8,638 nucleotides of DNA from JBKPDV01 sp046728075 (GCA_046728075.1 JBKPDV010000169.1:1-8638); one strand, 5' to 3'; positions 1 to 7,688 are shown, counted from the first letter of the stretch. The notes: generated from the sequence alone by a model not told the origin. Program-made: numbers and translations.

Positions 1-1326
1 GTCGACGCGCGCGTGCTTCTCTTTGCCCTCGCCGTTTCCCTTGCCACGGCCGCCGTGTCGGGGCTCTGGCCCGCTCTTCGGGCCACGAGTGTCGACGCTC
101 AGGCTCTGCGCGAAGGTTCGGCCGGCGGCAGCCTGCCGCCCCGTGCCGTCGCGGCGCGCCGCGTCCTGCTCGTCTCCCAGCTCGCTCTCACCCTGGTCCT
201 GCTGGCCGGCGCCGTCCTGCTCCTGCGGAGCATGGCGGCCGCACTTCGCGTCGATCCGGGCTTCCACGCCGAGGGAGCGCTCACCTTGCGGCTCGAGCTG
301 CCGGAGTCCCGGTATCCGCAGCGCGTACAACAGGCCGCCTTCTACAGGGATCTTTCGAATCGAATTGCCGCGTTGCCCGAGGTCGCCGCGGTCGGCACGG
401 TCAGCTTCGCGCCGCTTTCGGGCAGCACGTGGTCGCTCTCCACGAAGTTCTTGGACCACCCGGTGGCCGAAGGGGACGAGGCGTCGCTCGAATACCGCGT
501 CACGGGCGGCGACTACTTCCGCGCTGCCGGCATTCCCATCAAGCGCGGTCGCCTCTTCACCTCGGAGGACCGCACCGATGCGACGCTCGTGGCGATTCTG
601 ACGGAGGCGGCGGCGCGCCGGCACTTCCCCGGGGAAGACGCGCTCGGCCGCCGGATCATCATCGGCGATCGGGCGAAGGAGCCCCGGCAGATCGTCGGCA
701 TCGTCGGCGACATTCTGGAGAAGGGCCTGACCGAGCCCGCCGCGCCGGAAGTGTATGTGCCGGCAGAGCAGGTGCCCTGGTCCGGAATGGCTCTGGTCGT
801 GCGCGCCCGCGGCGATGGCGATGCCATGCGTCTGTATCCTTCTGTTCGCGCCACGATCGCCGCCCTCGACCGCCTTCTGCCGATCGAGGATGTGACCCGG
901 CTTTCCGATCAGGTCGCCGGGTCGCTCAAGCCGCGGCATTTCCCCCTCGTTCTGCTCTCCGCCTTCTCGCTGATCGCTCTGTTTCTGGCCGCCGTCGGTA
1001 TCTATGGCGTCGTGTCCTATACGGCCGCGCAGCGCACGCGCGAAGTCGGCATCCGGATGGCGCTCGGCGCCCGGCGGTCCGACGTGGTGCGACTCTTCCT
1101 GCGCGAAGCCCTCGGCCTCGCGGCCGTCGGCGTCACCGCCGGGCTCGTTCTGGCCGCGGCAGCCACACGACTGCTCTCCGGCATGCTCTTCGAGGTTCGC
1201 CCGTCAGACCCGTTGACGTACGTGGCCGTTTCGGGAGTCCTGGCCCTGGCGGTCCTGGCGGCGACGGCCGTGCCTGCGAGCCGCGCCGCAGGGATCAATC
1301 CGATCGAGGCACTCCGGAATGAATGA
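1..1326 (+). CDS. ADOP/MacB-type permease, C-terminal part (5' end outside window)
   Basis: The reading frame is open from base 1 and ends at TGA 1324-1326, giving 441 codons here. The GTG at 13 is not the true start, because the first residues already lie in the last helix of an FtsX domain, where a full-length family member would be near its middle. In order: end of the first FtsX domain (about residues 5-26 of the visible part), a linker, a membrane segment (about 55-76), a second MacB-type periplasmic core domain (about 80-300), and a second FtsX domain with three helices from about 317 to the end. The loop after the first of these helices carries the family motif QRTREVGIRMALGA, and the protein ends in PIEALRNE. 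It probably belongs to an ABC-type efflux or lipoprotein-release-like complex in the inner membrane. The substrate is unknown. The stop overlaps a possible ATG of the next gene (ATGA at 1323-1326), so the two are likely co-transcribed. Confidence 0.93.
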   Translation, partial: VDARVLLFALAVSLATAAVSGLWPALRATSVDAQALREGSAGGSLPPRAVAARRVLLVSQLALTLVLLAGAVLLLRSMAAALRVDPGFHAEGALTLRLELPESRYPQRVQQAAFYRDLSNRIAALPEVAAVGTVSFAPLSGSTWSLSTKFLDHPVAEGDEASLEYRVTGGDYFRAAGIPIKRGRLFTSEDRTDATLVAILTEAAARRHFPGEDALGRRIIIGDRAKEPRQIVGIVGDILEKGLTEPAAPEVYVPAEQVPWSGMALVVRARGDGDAMRLYPSVRATIAALDRLLPIEDVTRLSDQVAGSLKPRHFPLVLLSAFSLIALFLAAVGIYGVVSYTAAQRTREVGIRMALGARRSDVVRLFLREALGLAAVGVTAGLVLAAAATRLLSGMLFEVRPSDPLTYVAVSGVLALAVLAATAVPASRAAGINPIEALRNE

Positions 1327-1375
1327 CGTCGTCGGACGGCGCGCATCAATTCCATGGTGAGTTTCTGGAGCGAAT

Positions 1376-1379
1376 GAGG
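1376..1379 (+). promoter_or_regulatory. ribosome binding site supporting the 1386 start
   Basis: GAGG lies 6 nt before ATG 1386, a normal Shine-Dalgarno spacing. The alternative ATG at 1323 overlaps the preceding stop and has only a weak GGA in front. The ATG at 1374 has GGAG (1367-1370) only 3 nt away. This is what decides the preferred start, together with the N-terminal match to the sibling permeases. Confidence 0.55.
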
Positions 1380-1385
1380 CGAAAA

Positions 1386-3833
1386 ATGAAATCTTCGATG
1401 CTGCTCGATCTCCGCTACGCGATTCGGATTCTCGTGAGGAATCGGGGCTTTGCCGCCGTCTGTCTGGTCACTCTCGCGCTGGGAATCGGAGCCAACACCG
1501 CGATCTTCTCCATCCTCCGGGCCGTGCTGTTCCGACCTCTTCCGTTCGCCTCTCCGGAGCGCCTGGTCACCGTCTGGGAACGCGATCCGAAGGAGGGATA
1601 CGAGCGAAACCCTCCGGCGGCCGGCAACTTCGCGGAGTGGAAGACGCAAAACCACGTCTTCGAGAGTCTGGGGGCCTACGACGGTTCACGTAGCTTCAAT
1701 CTGACTGGCGTGGGGACTCCCGAGCGGATCGCCGGCGCGGCCGCCTCCGCGGCCGTTTTCGAGACGCTGCGCGCGCATGCCATGTTTGGCCGGACCTTCT
1801 CGGAGGCGGAAGAACGTCCAGGGAATGACCGCGTGGCGCTCCTGAGCTTCGATCTCTGGAAAAACCGTTTCCACGAGGACCGGGCCATTCTCGGTCAGCC
1901 GATCTCGCTGGACGGGATTCCCTACGAGGTCGTGGGCGTGATGCCGCCGGGCTTCGAGTTTCCCGGCGGAACCGGAACCGTGGACGGCATCACCACGCCC
2001 GCCTCCCGCCTCTGGGTTCCTCTGGCGCTGGACGCACGGGGGTGGCAGGAAAGGTCGAACCACTATCTGCAGGTCATCGCCCGACTGCGGGACAAGATCA
2101 CGCTCTCACAGGCCAGCATGGAAATGGACGCGATTGAAGCCCGGATCGCGCTCCAGAACCCCAAGGAATACGTCGGATCGCACGTCCTCCTGACGCCGCT
2201 GACGGCTCAGGTCGTCGGCAGATTTCGCACCGTTCTCCTCGTCCTGTTCGGCGCCGTCGCCCTGGTCCTCCTGATCGCTTGCGCCAACGTCGCCAACCTG
2301 CTTCTGGCGCGCGCCGCCTCCCGCAGAAAAGAGATCGCGATCCGGATCTCCCTGGGAGCCGGACGGAGGCGGATTGTTCGGCAGATGCTCGCGGAGAGCT
2401 GCGTCCTGTCGCTCGCCGGAGGAGCGTTCGGGACTCTGCTGGCGGTCTGGGGAATCGACCTTCTCCGCGGTATCGCGCCGGAAACCTTCCCTCGGCTCCA
2501 TGAGGTGCGCGTCGACGGCGCCGCGCTCGCTTTCACGCTCTGCGTTTGTCTGGCGAATGGTCTTCTGTTCGGCCTCGCTCCCGCGCTCCAGGCCTCGCGA
2601 GCCGCCCTCGCTTCCACTCTGAACGAGGCGGGGCGCGGCTCCGCCGGCAGCGCCCAGGGCAACCGCCTGCGCTCGGTCCTCGTGGTGGCGCAGGTCGCTC
2701 TCGCCATGGTCCTCTTAGTGGGAGCCGGGCTGCTGATTCGCAGCTTCGTGAAGCTCCACAGTGTTGCCCCGGGCTTCCAGCCGGACCACGTCGTGACGAT
2801 GGAGCTCACGCTCCCCCGATCCGGGTACGACCGCGCGGGGCGGGCCGCGTTCGTCGAGAGGCTGACCCGCGAAAGCGCCGAGGTTCCCGGAATTCGATTT
2901 GCCGCGATGACGACCCAGCTTCCCTTGACCGGCGACAACATGAACTTCGCGCTCACGGTGGAGGGACGTCCGAACATCCCGGGCGAGGTCTCGCCCAGCG
3001 CGGATGTCCACGCGGTCACTCCCGACTACTTCCGGGCGCTCGGCGCTCCCCTGCTCCAGGGCCGCTCCTTCTCGACGGCCGACACGGCGCAGTCGCCGCA
3101 CGTCTTCGTCGTCAATCAGGCTCTCGTCCGGCGGTACTTTGCCGGCCGCAACCCGCTCGGCAAACGGCTGACCATCGGCGTGAACAACTTCGAGGGAGAG
3201 ATCGTCGGCGTCGTTGCCGACATCCGGCACCTGGGCCTCGACGCCCCGATCCACGAGGAGCTCTTCACCGACTATGTCCAGACCCCGTTCTGGCCGACAC
3301 TCTCGCTCCTCGCGCGCACCTCCGGAGATCCCGCCCTCGCCGCGGCAGGCCTGCGAGCGAGCGTTTCCGCAATCGACAAGGATCAGCCGATCGCGAAGGT
3401 CCGCACGATGCACCAGATCGTGGGCTCCTCGATCGCGCAGCCCCGCTTCCGGACTCTTCTGCTCGCGCTGTTTGGAGCTCTCGCCGTGATTCTGGCGGGC
3501 GTCGGGCTCTCTGGCGTCCTTGCCTACTCCGTCGCCCAGCGAACCCGGGAGATCGGCGTGCGAATCGCGCTCGGTGCGCAGAGCGAAGACGTCCTCCGCC
3601 TCGTGGTCGGACAGGGGATGTCGCTTGCGCTCGCGGGAATCGGGATCGGGTTGGCCGCAGCTCTCGCGCTCACGCGCCTGCTGTCCGGGCTGTTGTACGG
3701 GATCGGGGCGAGCGATCCGGCGACGTTCGCGGGGATCGCCCTCCTCCTCGTTGGAGTGGCAGCGGCGGCGAGCTACTTCCCCGCCCGGCGAGCATCGAAA
3801 GTCGATCCCATGGTGGCTCTGAGATACGAATGA
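1386..3833 (+). CDS. ADOP/MacB-FtsX duplicated permease, full length (815 aa)
   Basis: This is a complete inner-membrane permease with duplicated architecture. Membrane segment 1 is at about residues 22-45 and includes LALGIGANTAIFS. The first MacB-type core domain runs about 55-260. The first FtsX domain, about 275-405, carries CANVANLLLARA from C299. A further membrane segment lies at about 428-452, the second core domain at about 460-660, and the second FtsX domain from about 688 to the end. That last domain has QRTREIGVRIALGA near 719, and the protein ends in DPMVALRYE. I chose ATG 1386 because GAGG (1376-1379) lies 6 nt upstream and because it puts the conserved D-L-R-Y-A at residue 8, matching residue 7 in the sibling genes at 4645 and 7689. 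In-frame ATGs at 1323 (overlapping the previous stop) and 1374 would add 21 or 4 residues. The ATPase gene starts 24 nt downstream, which suggests a functional pair. Substrate unknown. Confidence 0.93.
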   Translation: MKSSMLLDLRYAIRILVRNRGFAAVCLVTLALGIGANTAIFSILRAVLFRPLPFASPERLVTVWERDPKEGYERNPPAAGNFAEWKTQNHVFESLGAYDGSRSFNLTGVGTPERIAGAAASAAVFETLRAHAMFGRTFSEAEERPGNDRVALLSFDLWKNRFHEDRAILGQPISLDGIPYEVVGVMPPGFEFPGGTGTVDGITTPASRLWVPLALDARGWQERSNHYLQVIARLRDKITLSQASMEMDAIEARIALQNPKEYVGSHVLLTPLTAQVVGRFRTVLLVLFGAVALVLLIACANVANLLLARAASRRKEIAIRISLGAGRRRIVRQMLAESCVLSLAGGAFGTLLAVWGIDLLRGIAPETFPRLHEVRVDGAALAFTLCVCLANGLLFGLAPALQASRAALASTLNEAGRGSAGSAQGNRLRSVLVVAQVALAMVLLVGAGLLIRSFVKLHSVAPGFQPDHVVTMELTLPRSGYDRAGRAAFVERLTRESAEVPGIRFAAMTTQLPLTGDNMNFALTVEGRPNIPGEVSPSADVHAVTPDYFRALGAPLLQGRSFSTADTAQSPHVFVVNQALVRRYFAGRNPLGKRLTIGVNNFEGEIVGVVADIRHLGLDAPIHEELFTDYVQTPFWPTLSLLARTSGDPALAAAGLRASVSAIDKDQPIAKVRTMHQIVGSSIAQPRFRTLLLALFGALAVILAGVGLSGVLAYSVAQRTREIGVRIALGAQSEDVLRLVVGQGMSLALAGIGIGLAAALALTRLLSGLLYGIGASDPATFAGIALLLVGVAAAASYFPARRASKVDPMVALRYE

Positions 3834-3857
3834 CGCCCCTTCGAAAGAGGTTTACCG

Positions 3858-4568
3858 ATGATCGAGCTCAAACACCTGGAGAAGAGTTTTCAGACGAAGG
3901 CCGGACAGTCTTTCGTGCTGCGGCGGGTCAACCTGAAGGTCGAGCCGCAGGAATTCGTCACGATCATGGGGCCTTCCGGCGCGGGCAAGTCGACGCTGCA
4001 GGCGATTCTCGGAATGCTGGATCACGCGTGGACGGGCGAGTACCGCTTCCTTGAGAACGCCGTTCACGACATGAAACCGAAGAATCGCATCGAGCTCAAC
4101 AAGAAGCACATCGGCTTCGTCTTCCAGCAATACCACCTGCTCGACAACCTGACGGTCGCCGAGAACCTGGACATTCCTCTCTCCTACCGCAACGTCAAGG
4201 GGTCCGAGCGGGCGGCGCTCGTCGCGGACACGCTCGACCGTTTTCAGATCGTCGGCAAGAAAGACCTCTTCCCCAGTCAGCTCTCCGGCGGACAGCAGCA
4301 GCTGGTCGGCGTGGCGCGCGCGCTGATCGCCAAGCCGAAGCTGCTTCTGGCCGACGAGCCGACGGGCAACCTCCACTCCGATCAGGGGCGCGAGATCATG
4401 CGCCTCTTCCAGAAGTTGAACGACGAAGGCACGACCATCATCCAGGTCACGCATTCGGAGGAGAACGCCCGCTACGGCGAGCGGATCGTGCGCCTGCGCG
4501 ACGGCTGGATCGAAGGGGAGGAGCGGGTGAAGGAACGACGGGGTGTCGCCGGGGCGACGGCGACGTGA
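3858..4568 (+). CDS. ABC transporter ATP-binding protein, LolD/MacB type
   Basis: A 236-aa cytoplasmic ATPase that should form a dimer and power an FtsX/MacB-type permease. All ABC motifs are visible: Walker A GPSGAGKST (38-46), Q-loop Q90, signature LSGGQQQ (142-148), Walker B LLLADE (162-167) with catalytic E167, and switch histidine H199 in QVTHSE. The PTGN segment and overall length match the LolD/MacB/FtsE group. Two positions depart from the usual consensus. The residue after LSGGQQQ is leucine (L149) where arginine is common, and the D-loop reads GNLHS with H173 in place of the usual aspartate. The last dozen or so residues are low-complexity. AGAGG (3846-3850) lies 7 nt before the ATG. 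The gene starts 24 nt after one permease and ends 76 nt before another, so either or both are likely partners. There is no fused permease domain, unlike MacB itself. A name such as lolD or macB would over-specify it. Confidence 0.96.
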   Translation: MIELKHLEKSFQTKAGQSFVLRRVNLKVEPQEFVTIMGPSGAGKSTLQAILGMLDHAWTGEYRFLENAVHDMKPKNRIELNKKHIGFVFQQYHLLDNLTVAENLDIPLSYRNVKGSERAALVADTLDRFQIVGKKDLFPSQLSGGQQQLVGVARALIAKPKLLLADEPTGNLHSDQGREIMRLFQKLNDEGTTIIQVTHSEENARYGERIVRLRDGWIEGEERVKERRGVAGATAT

Positions 4569-4570
4569 AG

Positions 4571-4648
4571 ATGGACAACAATGCGCATATTGTATCTCGC
4601 GTTGAAGCTGCAGTCACTTCGGCGGTCACAGTGAGGTTCCAACCATGA
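4571..4648 (+). other. possible 25-codon leader ORF in the 76-nt gap
   Basis: This is the longest gap in the window (4569-4644). It holds two overlapping mini-ORFs. One runs ATG 4571 to TGA 4646-4648 and encodes 25 residues, with its stop overlapping the next permease's ATG as ATGA. The other runs ATG 4581 to TGA 4632-4634 and encodes 17 residues, ending inside the next gene's ribosome binding site. Neither has a convincing Shine-Dalgarno sequence and neither peptide is recognisable, so both may be chance. Also in the gap are an 8-bp palindrome ATGCGCAT (4581-4588) and an interrupted palindrome TCACAGTGA (4626-4634). No U-tract terminator or clear promoter was seen. Confidence 0.15.
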
Positions 4649-7116
4649 ACACGCTCCTGCAGGACATCCGTTACGCCTTCCGAATGCTGAGGAAGAACGC
4701 CTCGGTCACGATATTCGCGCTGGCCTCCCTGGCGCTGGGCATCGGCGCCAACGCGGCGATCTTCGCGGTCGTCGACGCGTTCTTCTGGAGGCCCTTCCCG
4801 GTGTCGGATCCTGGAAAGCTCGTGGCTCTCTTCACGACCGACACGAAGAATCCGGGCCTCCTGCCGGTCTCGCGCCTGAACTTCGAGGACTACCGGGACA
4901 AGACCGACGTGTTTTCCGGTCTCGCCGCGGTGGGTTTCACGGGCGTCGACGTGACCGACCAGAAGGAGACCACGCGCGCGCCCGCCTTCCTCGCGACCGG
5001 GAACTACTTCGACGTCGTCGGGGTGCGCATGCTGCTCGGCGGCGGTTTCCGATCCGATCAGGACGAACCCGTGGGAGCTCATCCGGTTGTGGTCCTCTCC
5101 AACGGCTGCTGGAAACGCCGCTTCGGCGGGAATCAGCAGATCGTCGGCAGCGCGATCACGGTGAACCGCATGTCCTACACGGTCGTCGGCGTCCTCCCGG
5201 AGAGCTTCACCGGTATGTTCCCCGGCTTCACGCCGGACCTGTGGCTGCCGTACGGAATGCGCCTGCAGGTCCAACCCGCCTTTTCGTTCATCACGGAGAA
5301 CCGGCGCGGCGTCTGGCTGGCGCCGGTCGGCCGGTTGAAGCCCGGCGTGTCGCTGGCACAGGCGCAAGCCGCGTTGAAGACCTTCGCGAGCCATCTCGAG
5401 AAGGAATATCCGGACGCCAACCTCGGCCGCAACGTGGCGTTAAAGACCCTCGCGGAGGCGCGCGCCAATCCGACCGGCGCCGCCCGGAACCCGCTCCCCC
5501 GCATGGCCGCTCTCCTGATGATTGCCGTTGGGCTCATTCTTTTGATCGCGTGCGCGAACGTGGCGAACCTGCTCCTGGCGCGCGCTTCGACGCGACAGAT
5601 GGAGATCGCCATCCGGATCGCCACCGGCGCGACGCGTGGGCGCCTGCTGCGACAACTTCTCGTGGAGAGCCTGGTCCTCTCGCTGGCGGGGGCCGCCGGC
5701 GGGTTGCTCGTCGCCCAGTGGCTGACGAGCCTGCTGATGTCTCTGCAGCCCCCGGGACCGTTCCCGTTCGTTCTCGGAGCGCGGCTCGATCCGCGCGTTC
5801 TGCTCTTCACGTTCGCCGTTGCGACACTGACCGGGCTTCTCTTCGGCCTCGTGCCGGCCATTCAGGCGTCCAACCCCAACGTGCAGGGGAAGCTGAAGGA
5901 AGGAAGCCGTCAGGCCGATGCCGGCGCGCGGGGCGCGCTGCGGCGGAGTCTGGTGGTGGGAGAGGTGGCTCTCGCGACAGTGGCGCTCTTCGCGACGGGT
6001 CTCCTGCTGCGCAGCCTGCGTGAAGCGACGGCCATCGATCCCGGATTCCGATCGGAAAAAGTCCTGACGTTGAATCTCGACGTTTCCCTCCAGGGCTACG
6101 ACCCGGCGCGGGGGGCGCAGTTCTACAGCCAGCTTCTCGACCGGGTCCACGCGTTGGGAGGCGTTCGATCCGCCACCGTGTCTTCCCGGCTCCCGCTCGC
6201 CTTCGGCCTCCAGCGAACCGTTTTCGTGGAAGGAGACGTCCCCTCGGATCGCGAGCGCGGCGTGCTCGTCAACGTCGCGACGGTCGGCGCTGATTACTTC
6301 CGTGCTCTCGAGATCCCGGTCGTCTCCGGACGCGCGTTCGGTCCCGAGGACGTCGAAGACTCCCCGCCCGTCGCGATCATCAACGAGACCATGGCCAAGC
6401 AGTTCTGGCCCGGGCAGAACGTTCTGGGCCGAGCGTTCCGCTTCCCTCTCAGCTCTGGAGGCGCGAAGTTCACCGAGCCCTTGCGGATCGTCGGCGTCGC
6501 CCGCAACAGCAAGTACGTGACGCTCGGCGAGGAGCCGATCGCCTTCGCGTATTTGCCGTTTCGGCAGAATTACACGCCGGGGATGAGCCTGCTGGTGCGC
6601 ACCGAGGGGGACCCCGCGAGCGTCCTACCCGCGATTCGCCGCGAGGTCGCCGCGCTCGATCCCGGACTTCCGCTCTTCAACGTCCAGCCGCTGACGTCTC
6701 AGATCCAGGCCGGTCTCTTCCTCTCCCGCGTCGGGGCCTATCTGCTGGCGGCCTTCGGCGCACTGGCTCTGCTGCTGACGACGGTCGGGACCTACGGAGT
6801 CATCGCCTACTCGGTCACGCGCCGCATTCCGGAGATCGGGCTGCGCATGGCGCTCGGCGCGGGTCCTTCGAAGATCCTGACGATGATCCTGGCCAACGGA
6901 ATGCGTCTGGTCGGGATCGGCCTCGCCATCGGCCTCGCGGGGGCGCTCCTTCTCGGACGGAGTCTGAGTCCCATTCTGTTCGGAGTCGGGGCGGGCGACC
7001 CGGCCACTCTGGTCGCCGTGACGTTCGGGGTTGGCGCGGTGGCGCTCGCCGCCACGTTGCTCCCCGCGCGCCGCGCGGCCCGGCTGGACCCGATGATCGC
7101 CCTGCGGACCGAGTGA
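4645..7116 (+). CDS. ADOP/MacB-FtsX duplicated permease, full length (823 aa)
   Basis: A complete duplicated permease. The N-terminus starts MNTLLQDIRYAFRML, followed by a membrane segment (about 21-44, with LALGIGANAAIF). The first MacB-type core domain runs about 55-265. The first FtsX domain carries LLIACANVANLLLARA, with its Cys at 303. A membrane segment lies at about 432-455, the second core domain at about 460-665, and the second FtsX domain from about 695 to the C-terminal DPMIALRTE. The usual QRTREIG loop is changed here to RRIPEIGLRMALGA. This loop lies next to the coupling region in the family, so the change may matter for ATPase contact, but that is inference. GAGG (4633-4636) lies 8 nt before the ATG, and the start matches the sibling genes. 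Coming directly after the ATPase gene, this is the likeliest permease partner by position, with the permease at 1386 the other candidate. Substrate unknown. Confidence 0.95.
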   Translation: MNTLLQDIRYAFRMLRKNASVTIFALASLALGIGANAAIFAVVDAFFWRPFPVSDPGKLVALFTTDTKNPGLLPVSRLNFEDYRDKTDVFSGLAAVGFTGVDVTDQKETTRAPAFLATGNYFDVVGVRMLLGGGFRSDQDEPVGAHPVVVLSNGCWKRRFGGNQQIVGSAITVNRMSYTVVGVLPESFTGMFPGFTPDLWLPYGMRLQVQPAFSFITENRRGVWLAPVGRLKPGVSLAQAQAALKTFASHLEKEYPDANLGRNVALKTLAEARANPTGAARNPLPRMAALLMIAVGLILLIACANVANLLLARASTRQMEIAIRIATGATRGRLLRQLLVESLVLSLAGAAGGLLVAQWLTSLLMSLQPPGPFPFVLGARLDPRVLLFTFAVATLTGLLFGLVPAIQASNPNVQGKLKEGSRQADAGARGALRRSLVVGEVALATVALFATGLLLRSLREATAIDPGFRSEKVLTLNLDVSLQGYDPARGAQFYSQLLDRVHALGGVRSATVSSRLPLAFGLQRTVFVEGDVPSDRERGVLVNVATVGADYFRALEIPVVSGRAFGPEDVEDSPPVAIINETMAKQFWPGQNVLGRAFRFPLSSGGAKFTEPLRIVGVARNSKYVTLGEEPIAFAYLPFRQNYTPGMSLLVRTEGDPASVLPAIRREVAALDPGLPLFNVQPLTSQIQAGLFLSRVGAYLLAAFGALALLLTTVGTYGVIAYSVTRRIPEIGLRMALGAGPSKILTMILANGMRLVGIGLAIGLAGALLLGRSLSPILFGVGAGDPATLVAVTFGVGAVALAATLLPARRAARLDPMIALRTE

Positions 7117-7121
7117 GGAGG
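7115..7121 (+). promoter_or_regulatory. ribosome binding site of the truncated permease
   Basis: GAGGAGG overlaps the preceding stop (TGA 7114-7116) and lies 3 nt before ATG 7125. Pairing through the first GAGG (7115-7118) gives a 6-nt spacing. This favours ATG 7125 over the GTG at 7113, which would add four residues (MRRS). The same GTGAGGAGG string recurs before the gene at 7689. Confidence 0.5.
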
Positions 7122-7124
7122 TCC

Positions 7125-7676
7125 ATGACGAGTCTCGCGAGTCTCAAGGTCTTCCTCCGCACCGCGCGCGACCCCGGATCGCTCGCCGCGGCCGTTCGGT
7201 CCGCGATCCGCGACCTCGAGCCGGACCAGCCCATGTCCGACCTGCTGCCGCTCTCCGACGTCGTCGACGCGAGCGTGCTCCGCTCGCGCTTCTACGCCTC
7301 GACACTCGGAATCTTCGCGGGCCTCGCGCTGCTGCTCGCCGGATCGGGCCTCTACGCGGTCCTCTCCTACCAGATCGCCCGGCGCACGCGGGAGATCGGC
7401 GTGCGCATGGCGCTGGGAGCGGGCCGCCGCGAGGTTCTGCTTCTGGTCGCGCGAGAAGGGATCGGCAGCTCCGGCGCCGGGATCCTGATCGGACTCCTCC
7501 TCTCGGCGGTCGCCGCGCGGCTTCTCGGGAGCCTTCTCTACGATGTCCGCCCGCTCGACCCGCTGGTCTTCGGTCTCGTCCCTCTCTTTCTCCTCGCGGT
7601 GGCCGCGATCGCCTCCTGCGCTCCGGCGCTCCGGGCCACGCGTGTCGACCCGATCCTCGCCTTGCGATCGGAGTGA
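7125..7676 (+). CDS. truncated ADOP permease: C-terminal FtsX domain only (183 aa)
   Basis: About a quarter of the normal family length. After MTSLASLK, which resembles a permease N-terminus such as MTTLFQDLK in the next gene, the protein goes straight into the tail of the second periplasmic core domain (FLRTARDPGSL, like LLVRTEGDPASV in the 4645 gene). It continues into a complete FtsX domain. Helices lie at about 58-80, 113-133 and 147-167, the loop motif ARRTREIGVRMALGAG at about 85-100, and the C-terminus is DPILALRSE. The frame is open throughout and there is a strong ribosome binding site, so it may be translated. It lacks the first half, both full core domains and four membrane segments. 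It is best explained as an internally deleted paralogue. It could be a decaying remnant, a small membrane protein that associates with neighbouring permeases, or an assembly collapse in a paralogue array. A GTG start at 7113 is also possible. Confidence 0.85.
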   Translation: MTSLASLKVFLRTARDPGSLAAAVRSAIRDLEPDQPMSDLLPLSDVVDASVLRSRFYASTLGIFAGLALLLAGSGLYAVLSYQIARRTREIGVRMALGAGRREVLLLVAREGIGSSGAGILIGLLLSAVAARLLGSLLYDVRPLDPLVFGLVPLFLLAVAAIASCAPALRATRVDPILALRSE

Positions 7677-7681
7677 GGAGG
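7675..7681 (+). promoter_or_regulatory. ribosome binding site of the last permease
   Basis: GAGGAGG overlaps the stop of the preceding gene (TGA 7674-7676) and lies 7 nt before ATG 7689. The stop and binding site are fused in the same way as at the previous junction (7113-7127), which points to tight translational linkage or a duplicated junction. Confidence 0.5.
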
Positions 7682-7688
7682 ACGAGCC

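Noticed and set aside
429..1322. 297-codon + strand frame inside the first permease
   Set aside because: Shifted-frame shadow rich in Arg and Gly. The frame ending at 1326 carries the clear FtsX motifs.
2546..4054. 502-codon open frame on the + strand overlapping the 1386 permease and the ATPase
   Set aside because: It runs out of frame through two well-supported genes and its product is Arg/Pro/Gly-rich low-complexity sequence, typical of a shifted frame in GC-rich DNA.
4545..4564. GTCGCC followed by two GGCGAC copies, a possible hairpin at the end of the ATPase gene
   Set aside because: It lies within the coding sequence, the stem is only 5-6 bp, and no T-run follows, so it does not qualify as a rho-independent terminator.
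4602..4630. TTGAAG with a hexamer 17 nt downstream as a possible promoter before the 4645 permease
   Set aside because: The would-be -10 element is GC-rich (GTCACA), does not resemble TATAAT, and overlaps the region just before the ribosome binding site.
4447..5394. 315-codon open frame on the - strand
   Set aside because: Antisense to the ATPase end and the permease start. Composition is Arg/Glu/His-rich with no motif or ribosome binding site, so it is a shadow frame.
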